A stretch of 19,495 nt of DNA, taken from 2-02-FULL-46-13 sp036517235. Lineage in GTDB: Bacteria > Patescibacteriota > Minisyncoccia > Phycocordibacterales > DSPV01. The notes beneath the pieces were generated by a model. The model ran no database searches and was not told where the DNA came from. It saw nothing but the letters and a program-made list of their open reading frames with translations. Every line of letters starts with the position of its first letter. Positions within the stretch are counted from its first letter, which is position 1. This document shows positions 1-6,151 of this stretch, piece after piece. Where the stretch lies: the NCBI GenBank assembly GCA_036517235.1, contig DATDXL010000076.1:1-19495 (forward strand), in the 5' to 3' direction. Position numbers and translations under genes: made by a program.

Positions 1-287
1 GCCGGAGAACCTGATAGTGCCTGAACGTTTACACCCCACACATCAGGTGAAAGTCCAAAAAGTTTGAGCGCTCTTTCTCTACAAAGACTTTCTACTTTGT
101 CGATAACTTCGTTACCGCCATAGTAGCGGGCTCCGGGATACCCTTCCGCGTACTTATTAGTGAGTTCCGAGCCAAGCGCCTCCAATACGTCCTTTGAAAC
201 GTAATTTTCCGAAGCAATGAGATTGATCACCTTCTTCTGGCGCTTCTTTTCGGCGTCAATAAGTTTCTTTATTTGAGTGTCTTTCAT
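1..287 (-). CDS. glyA: Serine hydroxymethyltransferase, N-terminal part (cut by window edge)
   Basis: Translating the minus strand from the ATG at 287 gives about 95 residues with no stop before the window ends. They match the GlyA N terminus: INLIASENYVSKDVLEALGS, then TNKYAEGYPGARYYGGNEVID and the start of WGVNVQALSGSPA. SHMT is a PLP enzyme that moves the serine C3 carbon to tetrahydrofolate, giving glycine and 5,10-methylene-THF, the methyl donor for ThyA. The cofactor lysine lies beyond the window. The ATG is preceded by AACGGG, a possible weak ribosome site, and by a TATAAT-like hexamer about 14 nt upstream, so the leader may be very short. The start codon sits at the edge of a 14-bp inverted-repeat arm (286-299). 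Folate genes folA and folD and dTMP genes thyA and dcd lie in the same window. Confidence 0.95.
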   Translation of the reverse strand, partial: MKDTQIKKLIDAEKKRQKKVINLIASENYVSKDVLEALGSELTNKYAEGYPGARYYGGNEVIDKVESLCRERALKLFGLSPDVWGVNVQALSGSP

Positions 288-407
288 CCCGTTAGAAATT
301 ATATGGTTATGAACTTGTGTACGATATAAATCAAACCTATTTCTTGTTAATCCCCACCTCAACCCACTATACTACGGTCGCCCTCGGCGACCTATTTCTA
401 ACGGGAT
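286..407 (-). repeat. Structured inverted-repeat element, copy 1 (glyA leader)
   Basis: A perfect 14-bp inverted repeat, ATCCCGTTAGAAAT at 286-299 and its complement at 394-407, encloses 94 nt. Just inside the right arm is a perfect 7-bp hairpin GGTCGCC-CTC-GGCGACC at 376-392. A second copy with compensatory changes lies at 18342-18460 beside VKOR, on the same strand. In this copy one arm abuts the glyA start codon, so pairing could mask the start. It could be a cis-regulatory RNA or a dispersed palindromic repeat; the sequence alone does not decide. Confidence 0.6.
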
Positions 408-435
408 TCATCAGAGCATTCTAGCAATCCGCACC

Positions 436-468
436 AAAAAGAAAAGCCGGCGAGAGTTAACCACCGAC
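436..468 (-). terminator. Intrinsic terminator after the small hypothetical gene
   Basis: On the minus strand GTCGGTG pairs with CGCCGGC (7 bp with two G-T wobbles, loop of 9), followed directly by TTTTCTTTTT. It lies 24 nt past the stop of the 492-782 gene and separates that transcript from glyA. Confidence 0.7.
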
Positions 469-491
469 TTCTTGAAACTGAGACCCTTCGT

Positions 492-782
492 TCATCGGGT
501 AAACTGACACACCATGCCTTCCAAACTGCAAACCCCCTTGAGAATACCCTTAATCCGATCGTCGGTACATATCACGAAATCGGCCTCGAGGTGCTTCGCT
601 TGTTGGGCAAGTGATTCCTCAGCAATCTGAACGATCGCATCCCAATCCTTGCCATAGAACTTGATGGGACCAGTTCTCGCCCCCATACAACAACTCACAC
701 GTCCAACTCTTTTATACTTCTTCCCTGCTAGACATGGATCGGTGGAGCTAGAAAGTACCGGTATTTGTTTGTCTGCATTCAT
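492..782 (-). CDS. Hypothetical protein, 96 residues
   Basis: I do not recognise this family. The ATG at 782 is preceded by a clear Shine-Dalgarno (GAGGAG about 8 nt upstream), and the gene ends just before a good intrinsic terminator, so it is very probably real. The protein is soluble, with no signal peptide or membrane segment. It has four cysteines spread through it (a CLAG, a CCMG, an ICTDD and a GVCS segment) and an acidic middle containing ADFVICTDDRIKGILKG, which looks like a beta-alpha unit. The cysteines could bind metal but do not form an obvious zinc-ribbon spacing. It is transcribed away from the PaaX-like gene; the 242 bp between them hold both promoters. Confidence 0.7.
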   Translation of the reverse strand: MNADKQIPVLSSSTDPCLAGKKYKRVGRVSCCMGARTGPIKFYGKDWDAIVQIAEESLAQQAKHLEADFVICTDDRIKGILKGVCSLEGMVCQFTR

Positions 783-1000
783 AGATTATCTCCTCATTCT
801 CCGACCTTCCTACCAGGAGGCAGGGACAAGCTCACCACTTATAGCCAGGTGACGGCGTGCCCAAGCCGAATGGCTTTTGGGCGTTTGTTTTCAAACGGAA
901 ATGCATTGTACGGGAAACCGCCAAGCCTCCCCACGCCTCCTCACTAGTTCGCCAACTACTCTACCCTATTCACATACCACTTGTCAATATACCTCTATTG

Positions 1001-1025
1001 ATTGCTATAGCGTATGATAAGGGTA
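1001..1025 (+). promoter_or_regulatory. Candidate operator upstream of the PaaX-like gene
   Basis: ATTGCTATAGC followed by TAAGGGTA just before the ATG matches, at 21 of 25 positions, the right half of the perfect palindrome at 1608-1647 behind the same gene (offset exactly 620). A TTGTCA at 981-986 lies 19 nt before TATAGC and could be the -35 box. Two related sites flanking one regulator gene suggest autoregulation. The rest of the 783-1024 gap shows nothing else I can support. Confidence 0.4.
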
Positions 1026-1597
1026 TGGGGAAAATAGAACAAGAATCACGAAAGAGGACACGAAAAAAGCTCCTGCAGAAAGTAATACTCGGCAGTGTCG
1101 CCGCGGCAGGACTCTTGAGTGTAGCACTTGTTGCTCCTAATGCGATTCAGGCGCTCGCAAAGCTCGGGATTATTGATATCAAAAAACGCAGAGGGGAATA
1201 CATTAACCGGGCTCGCAATCGCCTTGTGGATGCTGGATTACTCTCCCGAGACAAAAAAGGATTCCTGCAACTAACGCAAAAAGGGGAAGCGAGACTCCGC
1301 GAACTCGAACTTTCAGAGTATAGACTAAAAAAACCAAAACGATGGGATGGCAAGTGGCGCATGCTCATCTTCGACATACCGGAGTACCGTAAGACGCTTC
1401 GTGAAAAGGTCCGGCGAACACTAATCAATATAGGATTTATTCGGCTTCAAGATAGCGTGTGGGTATACCCCTATCCCTGTGACGATCTTATCGCTCTCCT
1501 CAAAACTGACTTTAGGGTTGGAAGAGACATACTCTATATCATTGCCGATTCCATCGAAAACGATGTGGCATTGAGAAAACAGTTTGCTCTTTCATAA
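1025..1597 (+). CDS. PaaX-family / Cas2-fold transcriptional regulator-like protein
   Basis: The protein has 190 residues when started at the ATG at 1025. The reading frame is open further upstream, but the extension is not plausible protein. Residues about 18-37 (KVILGSVAAAGLLSVALVAP) form one hydrophobic segment. They are followed by a winged-helix-like region (INRARNRLVDAGLLSRDKKGFLQLTQKGEARLREL) and a C-terminal Cas2/ferredoxin-like domain starting at KWRMLIFDIPEYRKTLREKVRRTL and ending near ILYIIADSIENDVALRKQF. This layout is common in Patescibacteria, where it is often labelled Cas2. PaaX repressors share the wHTH plus Cas2-like plan. No cas1 or CRISPR array is present here, so a DNA-binding regulator is more likely than CRISPR adaptation. 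A matching palindrome lies on both sides of the gene. The TAAGGG before the ATG is too close for a normal ribosome site, so a leaderless start is possible. Confidence 0.8.
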   Translation: MGKIEQESRKRTRKKLLQKVILGSVAAAGLLSVALVAPNAIQALAKLGIIDIKKRRGEYINRARNRLVDAGLLSRDKKGFLQLTQKGEARLRELELSEYRLKKPKRWDGKWRMLIFDIPEYRKTLREKVRRTLINIGFIRLQDSVWVYPYPCDDLIALLKTDFRVGRDILYIIADSIENDVALRKQFALS

Positions 1598-1607
1598 CAC
1601 TCGATAC

Positions 1608-1647
1608 AGTACCCTTACCAATTGCTATAGCAATTGGTAAGGGTACT
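1608..1647. repeat. Perfect 40-nt palindrome
   Basis: Two 20-nt arms (AGTACCCTTACC... and its exact complement) meet with no spacer at TA|TA, centred on CCAATTGCTATAGCAATTGG. It lies 10 bp past the PaaX-like stop and before the convergent thyA stop. Neither side has a T-tract, so it is a poor classical terminator. The right arm recurs at the PaaX-like promoter, which favours a protein-binding operator, although a bidirectional hairpin terminator remains possible. The rest of 1598-1710 holds nothing else I can support. Confidence 0.75.
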
Positions 1648-1710
1648 TATCTTCAACTAGCAACAATCTCGGAAAAGCTTGCGATGACAGAACGTATGTA
1701 ACGCTACCCT

Positions 1711-2685
1711 CTATTTCCCCGCAGGTTTGTTGGATGAGTCGCGGAAACCTGCGACGGTAAAGGGCGCCTTGATGGTTGCCTCAGGAGTGTATCCTTCGAG
1801 TGTCACGAGTTCTGGCCGAAAGTCATCAAGACTCGTGAGCTTCTTACTTATAGAAAGCTTGGGAAAGGGGTGGGGCTCACGTTTCAGCTGCTCCTTTGCG
1901 GCATCAAAGTGATCCTCGTAAATGTGGACATCGCCATAGGTATGCACGAACTCACCCACTTCCCTACCCAAAACGTTTGCAACGATGTGGCAGAGAAGCG
2001 CATAGCTTGCGATGTTGAACGGCACACCGAGGAAAATATCGGCGGTGCGCTGGTAGAGCTGGAGTGAGAGCTTTTCGTTTTTGATATTGAACTGGAAGAG
2101 GATATGGCAGACGGGATAGCGGTTCGCTTCTTCGGGCTTTGCCATGGTATAGAGATACTCGGGGTTCCATACAGACACTACCGCATTGTGACATCCGGGA
2201 TCATTCCGTAATTCCTCGATAACCCAGGAGAGCTGGTCGATGACACGCCCATTTTTTGCTGGCCAGTGCCGCCACATATCTCCATACACGTGTTTCAAGT
2301 GTCCGAACTCATCTGCAAATTTACCGTCAGCTTTTATCTTTGCGATGAACTCTTCTTTGGTCATTTCTGGAAGCTTCCCGTTTTTTACCTGCTCCATATA
2401 GTTGCGGTAGGGATAGTCGTCCCAAATGTGCACGTCCTTGTCTACCAGGTACTTTATATTGGTCTGCCCAGTGATGAACCAAAAGAGCTCTTGGAGCACC
2501 CCGTTCCAATAGACACGTTTCGTCGTCAAAAGCGGAAACCCTTTTGAGAGATCAAAACGGATCTGGCGACCAAACACGCCAAACGTCGCCTTACCATGGC
2601 CTTGGTCAACTTGCCGATCCCCTTTCTCTATCGTCTCGCGCAGAAGGTCGAGATATTGATACTCTTGATGTCGTTCGTGGCTCAT
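1711..2685 (-). CDS. thyA: Thymidylate synthase
   Basis: ThyA methylates dUMP to dTMP with 5,10-methylene-THF, leaving dihydrofolate. The 324-residue protein covers the whole family: KGFPLLTTKRVYWNGVLQELFWFITG near the N terminus, HVYGDMWRHW, the catalytic cysteine in YPVCHILFQFNI (most relatives have PPCH), the dUMP-binding segment QRTADIFLGVPFNIASYALL and HTYGDVHIYEDH. It is somewhat longer than the 264-residue E. coli enzyme; the insert around residues 95-125 (NGKLPEMTKEEFIAKIKAD) is typical of longer ThyA forms. The gene follows dcd with a 3-bp gap on the same strand, so the two are co-transcribed and make and use dUMP in sequence. It depends on FolA (divergent, at 4198) to recycle dihydrofolate. 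The stop is TAG. Confidence 0.97.
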   Translation of the reverse strand: MSHERHQEYQYLDLLRETIEKGDRQVDQGHGKATFGVFGRQIRFDLSKGFPLLTTKRVYWNGVLQELFWFITGQTNIKYLVDKDVHIWDDYPYRNYMEQVKNGKLPEMTKEEFIAKIKADGKFADEFGHLKHVYGDMWRHWPAKNGRVIDQLSWVIEELRNDPGCHNAVVSVWNPEYLYTMAKPEEANRYPVCHILFQFNIKNEKLSLQLYQRTADIFLGVPFNIASYALLCHIVANVLGREVGEFVHTYGDVHIYEDHFDAAKEQLKREPHPFPKLSISKKLTSLDDFRPELVTLEGYTPEATIKAPFTVAGFRDSSNKPAGK

Positions 2686-2688
2686 AGC

Positions 2689-3243
2689 TTATTTCTTTCC
2701 TCGTTTCTTCGGTGCCGTGAAATTGTTCCAATTGTTCTCGGCATAGCGACCAATCTGTTTGTAGTTTCTCCTTGGCGGAGACGAGAGCTTAGAGAAGGTA
2801 AGCTGTGCGATATCCATACCAGGTCGCAGGATTATGGGCACGTTGTTCTGGTTCGTCAATTCCAAAGTGACATTGAGAAAATGCCCGGGATTGATAATGC
2901 CTGCGGTATTGTGGATCATAAGCCCGATACGTGCGAGCGAGGATTTTCCGCCGATCTGGATCAAGTAATGATCCGAACCGAAAAACTCCTTGGAGGTGCC
3001 CAAAACCGAGATTCCGGGGTGAAGTATGAATTCTTGGCCGTCTTTTATCCCAACTTCTCGCGTCTTGGCATAGATCTTCTTTACGGGATCGATCAGGTGC
3101 GTCGCGCTCTCGTCATTGACGACGAACTTATTGCCAAGCCGTATGTCGTAGCTTGCAGGCTGAAGACGACGCGCGTCAAATGGCCTCACGGTGATGTCTC
3201 CGTGTTTAACCGCCTTCACGATATCTACGTCAGAGAGAAACAT
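2689..3243 (-). CDS. dcd: dCTP deaminase (possibly bifunctional deaminase/dUTPase)
   Basis: The 184-residue protein belongs to the trimeric dCTP deaminase/dUTPase fold. Visible motifs are PASYDIRLGNKF, the nucleotide-binding loop GGKSSLARIGLMIHNTAG, then INPGHFLNVTLELTN with the catalytic glutamate in TLEL, and PGMDIAQLTF near the C terminus. Dcd deaminates dCTP to dUTP; bifunctional relatives go on to dUMP. The TAG-I-x-P-G wording (rather than TAHRIDPG of the E. coli monofunctional enzyme) leans toward the bifunctional or dUTPase-like subgroup, which would feed ThyA directly. That is inference. It is the first gene of the dcd-thyA pair. Its 113-bp upstream region is nearly the same as the one before nusG. 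Confidence 0.92.
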   Translation of the reverse strand: MFLSDVDIVKAVKHGDITVRPFDARRLQPASYDIRLGNKFVVNDESATHLIDPVKKIYAKTREVGIKDGQEFILHPGISVLGTSKEFFGSDHYLIQIGGKSSLARIGLMIHNTAGIINPGHFLNVTLELTNQNNVPIILRPGMDIAQLTFSKLSSPPRRNYKQIGRYAENNWNNFTAPKKRGKK

Positions 3244-3356
3244 TTACCCTACTAAATTTAATACCGAATAACACTCAACCCTTGAAAGAAACTCGACTGA
3301 TTCTTCTATTCTTTTTGTAATTATACTCCAACAAGTCATAAATTTTTTAGGGTGAA
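3244..3356 (-). promoter_or_regulatory. Duplicated leader/promoter region before dcd
   Basis: This 113-bp gap between the CYTH stop and the dcd ATG aligns with the 113-bp gap before nusG (7920-8032). Shared blocks on the minus strand are AAAAATTTATG, an ACTTGT or GCTTGT block, ATTACAAA, TTCTTTCAA, and TTATTCGGTATTAAATTTAG followed by GGGTAA directly against the start codon. A TATAAT hexamer lies at 3320-3325; no good -35 box is seen. The middle part differs between the copies. Confidence 0.65.
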
Positions 3357-4037
3357 TTATTCGATTACAAACATTTTATCGGTTCCATAGTATTCTGCCC
3401 AGTGCCTGTTGTAGTGGGCAAACATACGCTCAAGCCTGTCCTGTGACAGCTCTTCCACGCCAAGCTCATCCATAAGGTTCAATAGATCTTTCTTGGCCTC
3501 CTCCACCTGTTTGCGGTCATCCACCAAACGCTCGAACTCTGCCAAGTAGCCATACCCTGCATTCTTGTCGATCGTGATATGCATGTCATTGCTTTTATAT
3601 TCTTGGCGCTCACGAGACCATTTAGCTTGGTAGGTAAGACCTGCATCGAGGAGAACCTTATCAAGCTCATCTAACGTTTTTTGTACTTCTGCCTCAAACT
3701 CAATGCGTGAGACACCATTGGCACTGGTGTCGTCCCCTACGGAGGATTTCATGATAAAGGTGACGTTGCCATCTGAAATACGAGTGCGGATGGACACATT
3801 CTTCCCCTCTTTTACAACGCGAGCAAAAGATTCTTTTTTCTCCTCGGGTATAAGCGGCAACATCGCCACATGCAGTCCTTGTAGCGAAACAGGTGTGTTG
3901 AAATAGTGATTCAGCTGTTTCCCTTCGGAAACAAGCGAGAGCTTCGGATCTTTCTTGAAAAGCTTTTGGCGAAGCTCATCGGCTCTTCCTTTTGAGCCGA
4001 GCAAACTTTTTATTTCTACCTCGTAGGTGTGAGACAT
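3357..4037 (-). CDS. CYTH-domain (triphosphate tunnel metalloenzyme) protein
   Basis: Starting at the ATG at 4037 the protein has 226 residues and begins MSHTYEVEIKSLLGS. EVEIK at residues 6-10 is the ExExK signature of the CYTH superfamily, which binds organic triphosphates with divalent metal inside a beta-barrel. Later barrel strands are visible as VSIRTRISDGNVTFIMKSS, SRIEFEAEV, KWSRERQEYKSNDMHITIDKNAGYGYLAEFE, followed by a helical C-terminal tail. Members include class IV adenylate cyclases, thiamine triphosphatases and inorganic triphosphatases; the sequence does not tell which. The open frame reaches to 4112, but that extension overlaps the promoter region and does not fit the family N terminus. 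It lies upstream of dcd on the same strand and divergent from folA. Confidence 0.85.
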   Translation of the reverse strand: MSHTYEVEIKSLLGSKGRADELRQKLFKKDPKLSLVSEGKQLNHYFNTPVSLQGLHVAMLPLIPEEKKESFARVVKEGKNVSIRTRISDGNVTFIMKSSVGDDTSANGVSRIEFEAEVQKTLDELDKVLLDAGLTYQAKWSRERQEYKSNDMHITIDKNAGYGYLAEFERLVDDRKQVEEAKKDLLNLMDELGVEELSQDRLERMFAHYNRHWAEYYGTDKMFVIE

Positions 4038-4065
4038 TGCTATAATGAGATGGCTATAGCATGTA

Positions 4066-4088
4066 GTATACCCCATGAGATAATCACA
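4066..4088 (-). promoter_or_regulatory. Candidate CYTH gene promoter with shared motif
   Basis: The minus strand carries TTATCTCATGGGG followed by TATACT (-10). The same wording, TTATCTCACGGGG plus TATAGT, is the spacer and -10 of the divergent folA promoter at 4149-4177. Between this -10 and the ATG, TGCTATA (4038-4044) and TATAGCA (4055-4061) form a 7-bp dyad. Confidence 0.45.
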
Positions 4089-4148
4089 AACCACGCTGTA
4101 AAGACTTTTCAAACTGCAAAAACTGTTGGAGAAAAAGTGTACGTTATA

Positions 4149-4177
4149 TTGTATCCCGTTATCTCACGGGGTATAGT
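4149..4177 (+). promoter_or_regulatory. folA promoter with dyad in the spacer
   Basis: TTGTAT (4149-4154), a 17-bp spacer and TATAGT (4172-4177) form a sigma70-like promoter ending 20 bp before the first folA ATG. The spacer contains CCCGT-TATCTC-ACGGG, a dyad that could bind a regulator or form a hairpin in DNA. Confidence 0.65.
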
Positions 4178-4197
4178 GTAGAACACCTGCAAACAAC

Positions 4198-4695
4198 ATG
4201 ATGACAAAACCTAAAATCAATATCGTAGTGGCCGTTACCAGCACACATTTAGCCATTGGAAATAAGGGAAAGCTCATGGTGCATATCGGAGACGATCTCA
4301 AGCGCTTCAAGGCCCTCACGCTGGGGCATCCTGTCATTCTTGGCAGAAAAACCTATGAATCAATCGGAAAGTCGCTCCCCGGCAGAACCAATATTGTCAT
4401 AACGAGAAACCCTGACTTCAAAGCGGAAGAGTGTATTGTTGTCGGGTCGCTCACAGAGGCAATAGAGAGAGCTGGAACACTCGACTCCGAAGTCTTTGTG
4501 ATAGGAGGTGGAGAAATTTATCGTGAAGCGCTACCCCTGACAGACAAACTCTATCTGACACTGGTTAAAAGCGATGCTACAGGCGATGTTGTCTTCCCCG
4601 ATTGGAGAGATACCTTTACCAAAGAAACCTATCGGGAAGAGCGGGTGGATGAAAAAACAGGATTGCACTACAGCTGGATTGATTTGGAACGGTAG
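4198..4695 (+). CDS. folA: Dihydrofolate reductase
   Basis: The 165-residue protein (two adjacent ATGs at 4198 and 4201) reduces dihydrofolate to tetrahydrofolate with NADPH, restoring the cofactor oxidised by ThyA. Motifs in order: VAVTSTHLAIGNKGKL, the substrate-site aspartate region GDDLKRFKALTLGHPVILGRKTYESIG, LPGRTNIVITR, and VFVIGGGEIYREALPLTDKLYLTLV. One oddity is the Met20-loop segment: families usually have LPW (or LLW) before the aspartate, while here it reads KLMVHIGDD, so the conserved tryptophan is a valine. The fold and the other motifs are intact, so I still expect an active enzyme, perhaps with altered antifolate response. It is the only plus-strand gene in its neighbourhood and is driven from a divergent promoter region shared with the CYTH gene. 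The stop is TAG. Confidence 0.95.
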   Translation: MMTKPKINIVVAVTSTHLAIGNKGKLMVHIGDDLKRFKALTLGHPVILGRKTYESIGKSLPGRTNIVITRNPDFKAEECIVVGSLTEAIERAGTLDSEVFVIGGGEIYREALPLTDKLYLTLVKSDATGDVVFPDWRDTFTKETYREERVDEKTGLHYSWIDLER

Positions 4696-4752
4696 CGAAT
4701 AAAAAAGTGAAATCGACGCTACTCTACTCGTGATGGTAGTAATCGACTTGAG

Positions 4753-5268
4753 CTATCGGCAATAGTTGTTTTCCACCACAATCGCGCCGCCCATGATATA
4801 GAAAGAGCCTGCCGAGCCGTCGGCCTGGTTCATATTAACGCATGCTTTGGAGGTCGTGAGCCAAAGCTCGCCTATGGTAACCGTCGTCGTAGCGCTCGCT
4901 CCGTTTGAAACGTGGAGTTTGGTTGTCGGGGTTGTGGTCCCGATGCCCCAATTACTTGATGCATTAACCACGGAAGTAAGCGCGCCTGAAGTGTTGTAGA
5001 TGTCTAAGATGTTTGCGGTTTGAGCGGATACAGGCATAACAGCCATCGTAGTTGAAGTAATCGTAGTGCCAGTAACAGAAAATTTGGCGTAAGGAGTAGT
5101 CGTGCTGATGCCGATATTAGCTAAAGCAATATTATAGATGTCAGTTCCATAGAGAACATTACCGATATTGAGTTGATAGCTTTTGGTATTTGAGGGAGCA
5201 ACTACGGCATTACCGATCATGAGATTATATGATCCAGTAGTAATATCTCTTCCAGCCTCTCTCCCCAA
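4753..5268 (-). CDS. C-terminal part of interrupted secreted repeat protein
   Basis: This frame continues the 5269-6012 frame directly: the codon before it (5269-5271) is an in-frame TGA. It opens with the rest of a repeat (LGREAGRDITTGSYNLMIGN) that is in register with the repeats before the stop. It then carries two GI(G/S)TTTP units (NIGISTTTPYAKFSVTG and WGIGTTTPTTKLHVSNG) and ends SKACVNMNQADGSAGSFYIMGGAIVVENNYCR. If translated separately it would need a TTG (5268) or an internal ATG (5220) and would lack a signal peptide, so it is probably part of a single broken gene. A sequencing error or readthrough cannot be excluded. Confidence 0.6.
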   Translation of the reverse strand: MGREAGRDITTGSYNLMIGNAVVAPSNTKSYQLNIGNVLYGTDIYNIALANIGISTTTPYAKFSVTGTTITSTTMAVMPVSAQTANILDIYNTSGALTSVVNASSNWGIGTTTPTTKLHVSNGASATTTVTIGELWLTTSKACVNMNQADGSAGSFYIMGGAIVVENNYCR

Positions 5269-6012
5269 TCAAGTATTGTAACTACCGGTAGTGTTGTTTT
5301 TTAGAGCCCAATAGCCAAAAGCAGAATTTGATGAACCGGTAGTGTTATTATAAAGAGCGGTTTGTCCCGTAGCAACATTGTTCGCTCCTGTGGTGTTAAG
5401 GCGGTTAGCGCTATATCCTGTAGCAGTATTGCTATCACCGGTAGTGTTAGTCGTCAAAGCCTTGTAGCCGATTGCCGTATTAAAATCCGCCGCGTTTGTG
5501 CTCGCAGTTGAACTTGAAAGCCCTGCTTGATAACCGACAAAAACATTATCCGCCGCTCCTGCTACAAGATACTTCCCCGCCTGATAACCTATCTTAGTAT
5601 TGTGGTCTGTATTATTAAAATCAATTAGATCAAAAACACTTAGCAAATTGTTGGGTGTAGTAGTACCAATTCCTAACCAACCGCTTGTCTGTTGAATCGT
5701 AAAATTGCTTGGTCCGGAAATACCTCCCGAAAATGTTGAAGTCGCCGTCGTAGAAGTGGCATTAACGTAAGACGTCTCAAGTCCATTCCAGAATGAGGCA
5801 AGAGAGCCGAGGAGACCGCCGATGAATGTGGAAGTGGCAGTGCCAGAAACCGTCAAGCTTCCTCCGGTTGTGATGTCAGTGCTGATAGTGGTCGCGGCAT
5901 ACGCCACGCTACTGCCGGACAACATCAAAACAGAGGTGAAAAGGAAAGCTGCTAATGTACTATGAGAAAGTATCATGGGGAAGAGAAGTAACGAGGAAAA
6001 AAACGAGCCCAC
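5269..6012 (-). CDS. Secreted YadA-head-like repeat protein, N-terminal part ending at premature TGA
   Basis: The protein starts at GTG 6012 or, more likely, ATG 5976 (MILSHSTLAAFLFTSVLMLSG...VAYA then ATT), which gives a classic cleavable signal peptide. The mature part is rich in Thr, Ser, Asn and Gly. It has one GIGTTTP unit (WLGIGTTTPNNLLSV) and then 17-residue repeats of the form NTTGxxNxAxGxxAxxN, similar in style to the beta-roll heads of trimeric adhesins and phage tail fibres; that comparison is by pattern only. The frame stops at TGA 5269-5271, at position 9 of a repeat where the three previous units have alanine, and the same frame continues for 172 codons. So the gene is probably a nonsense-disrupted or misread surface protein of about 410 residues. 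A run of Cs upstream (around 6029-6038) may be error-prone. Confidence 0.65.
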   Translation of the reverse strand: MGSFFSSLLLFPMILSHSTLAAFLFTSVLMLSGSSVAYAATTISTDITTGGSLTVSGTATSTFIGGLLGSLASFWNGLETSYVNATSTTATSTFSGGISGPSNFTIQQTSGWLGIGTTTPNNLLSVFDLIDFNNTDHNTKIGYQAGKYLVAGAADNVFVGYQAGLSSSTASTNAADFNTAIGYKALTTNTTGDSNTATGYSANRLNTTGANNVATGQTALYNNTTGSSNSAFGYWALKNNTTGSYNT

Positions 6013-6120
6013 ATTAACCCAATTTCACCCCCCCCCGCAGGCATTCGGCAAATTTGGGAAAGTGGATAACAAATCGCGACAGGTTCTTTCTCGACACAAG
6101 ACACATCGTGATTCCTTGAG

Positions 6121-6151
6121 AAAAGAAAAAGCGGCGGGTCATCCCGTCGCT
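6121..6151 (-). terminator. Intrinsic terminator overlapping the stop of the 6139-6585 gene
   Basis: On the minus strand AGCGACGGG-ATGA-CCCGCCGCT (9 bp with one G-T wobble) is followed by TTTTCTTTT. The TGA stop of the upstream gene (6139-6141) is inside the tetraloop. Confidence 0.85.

Noticed and set aside
1025..1597. Cas2 of a CRISPR-Cas system
   Set aside because: No cas1, effector gene or repeat-spacer array is visible; the wHTH plus Cas2-like layout fits PaaX-type regulators.
5046..5060. 15-nt exact match to part of the TR, as a second VR
   Set aside because: The match ends at 15 nt with no flanking similarity, is mid-protein in a Thr/Ser-rich region, and shows no adenine pattern.
5269..5271. 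UGA read as glycine across the genome (code 25)
   Set aside because: folD and the 6139-6585 gene stop at TGA, the latter inside a terminator loop, and the other genes contain no internal TGA.
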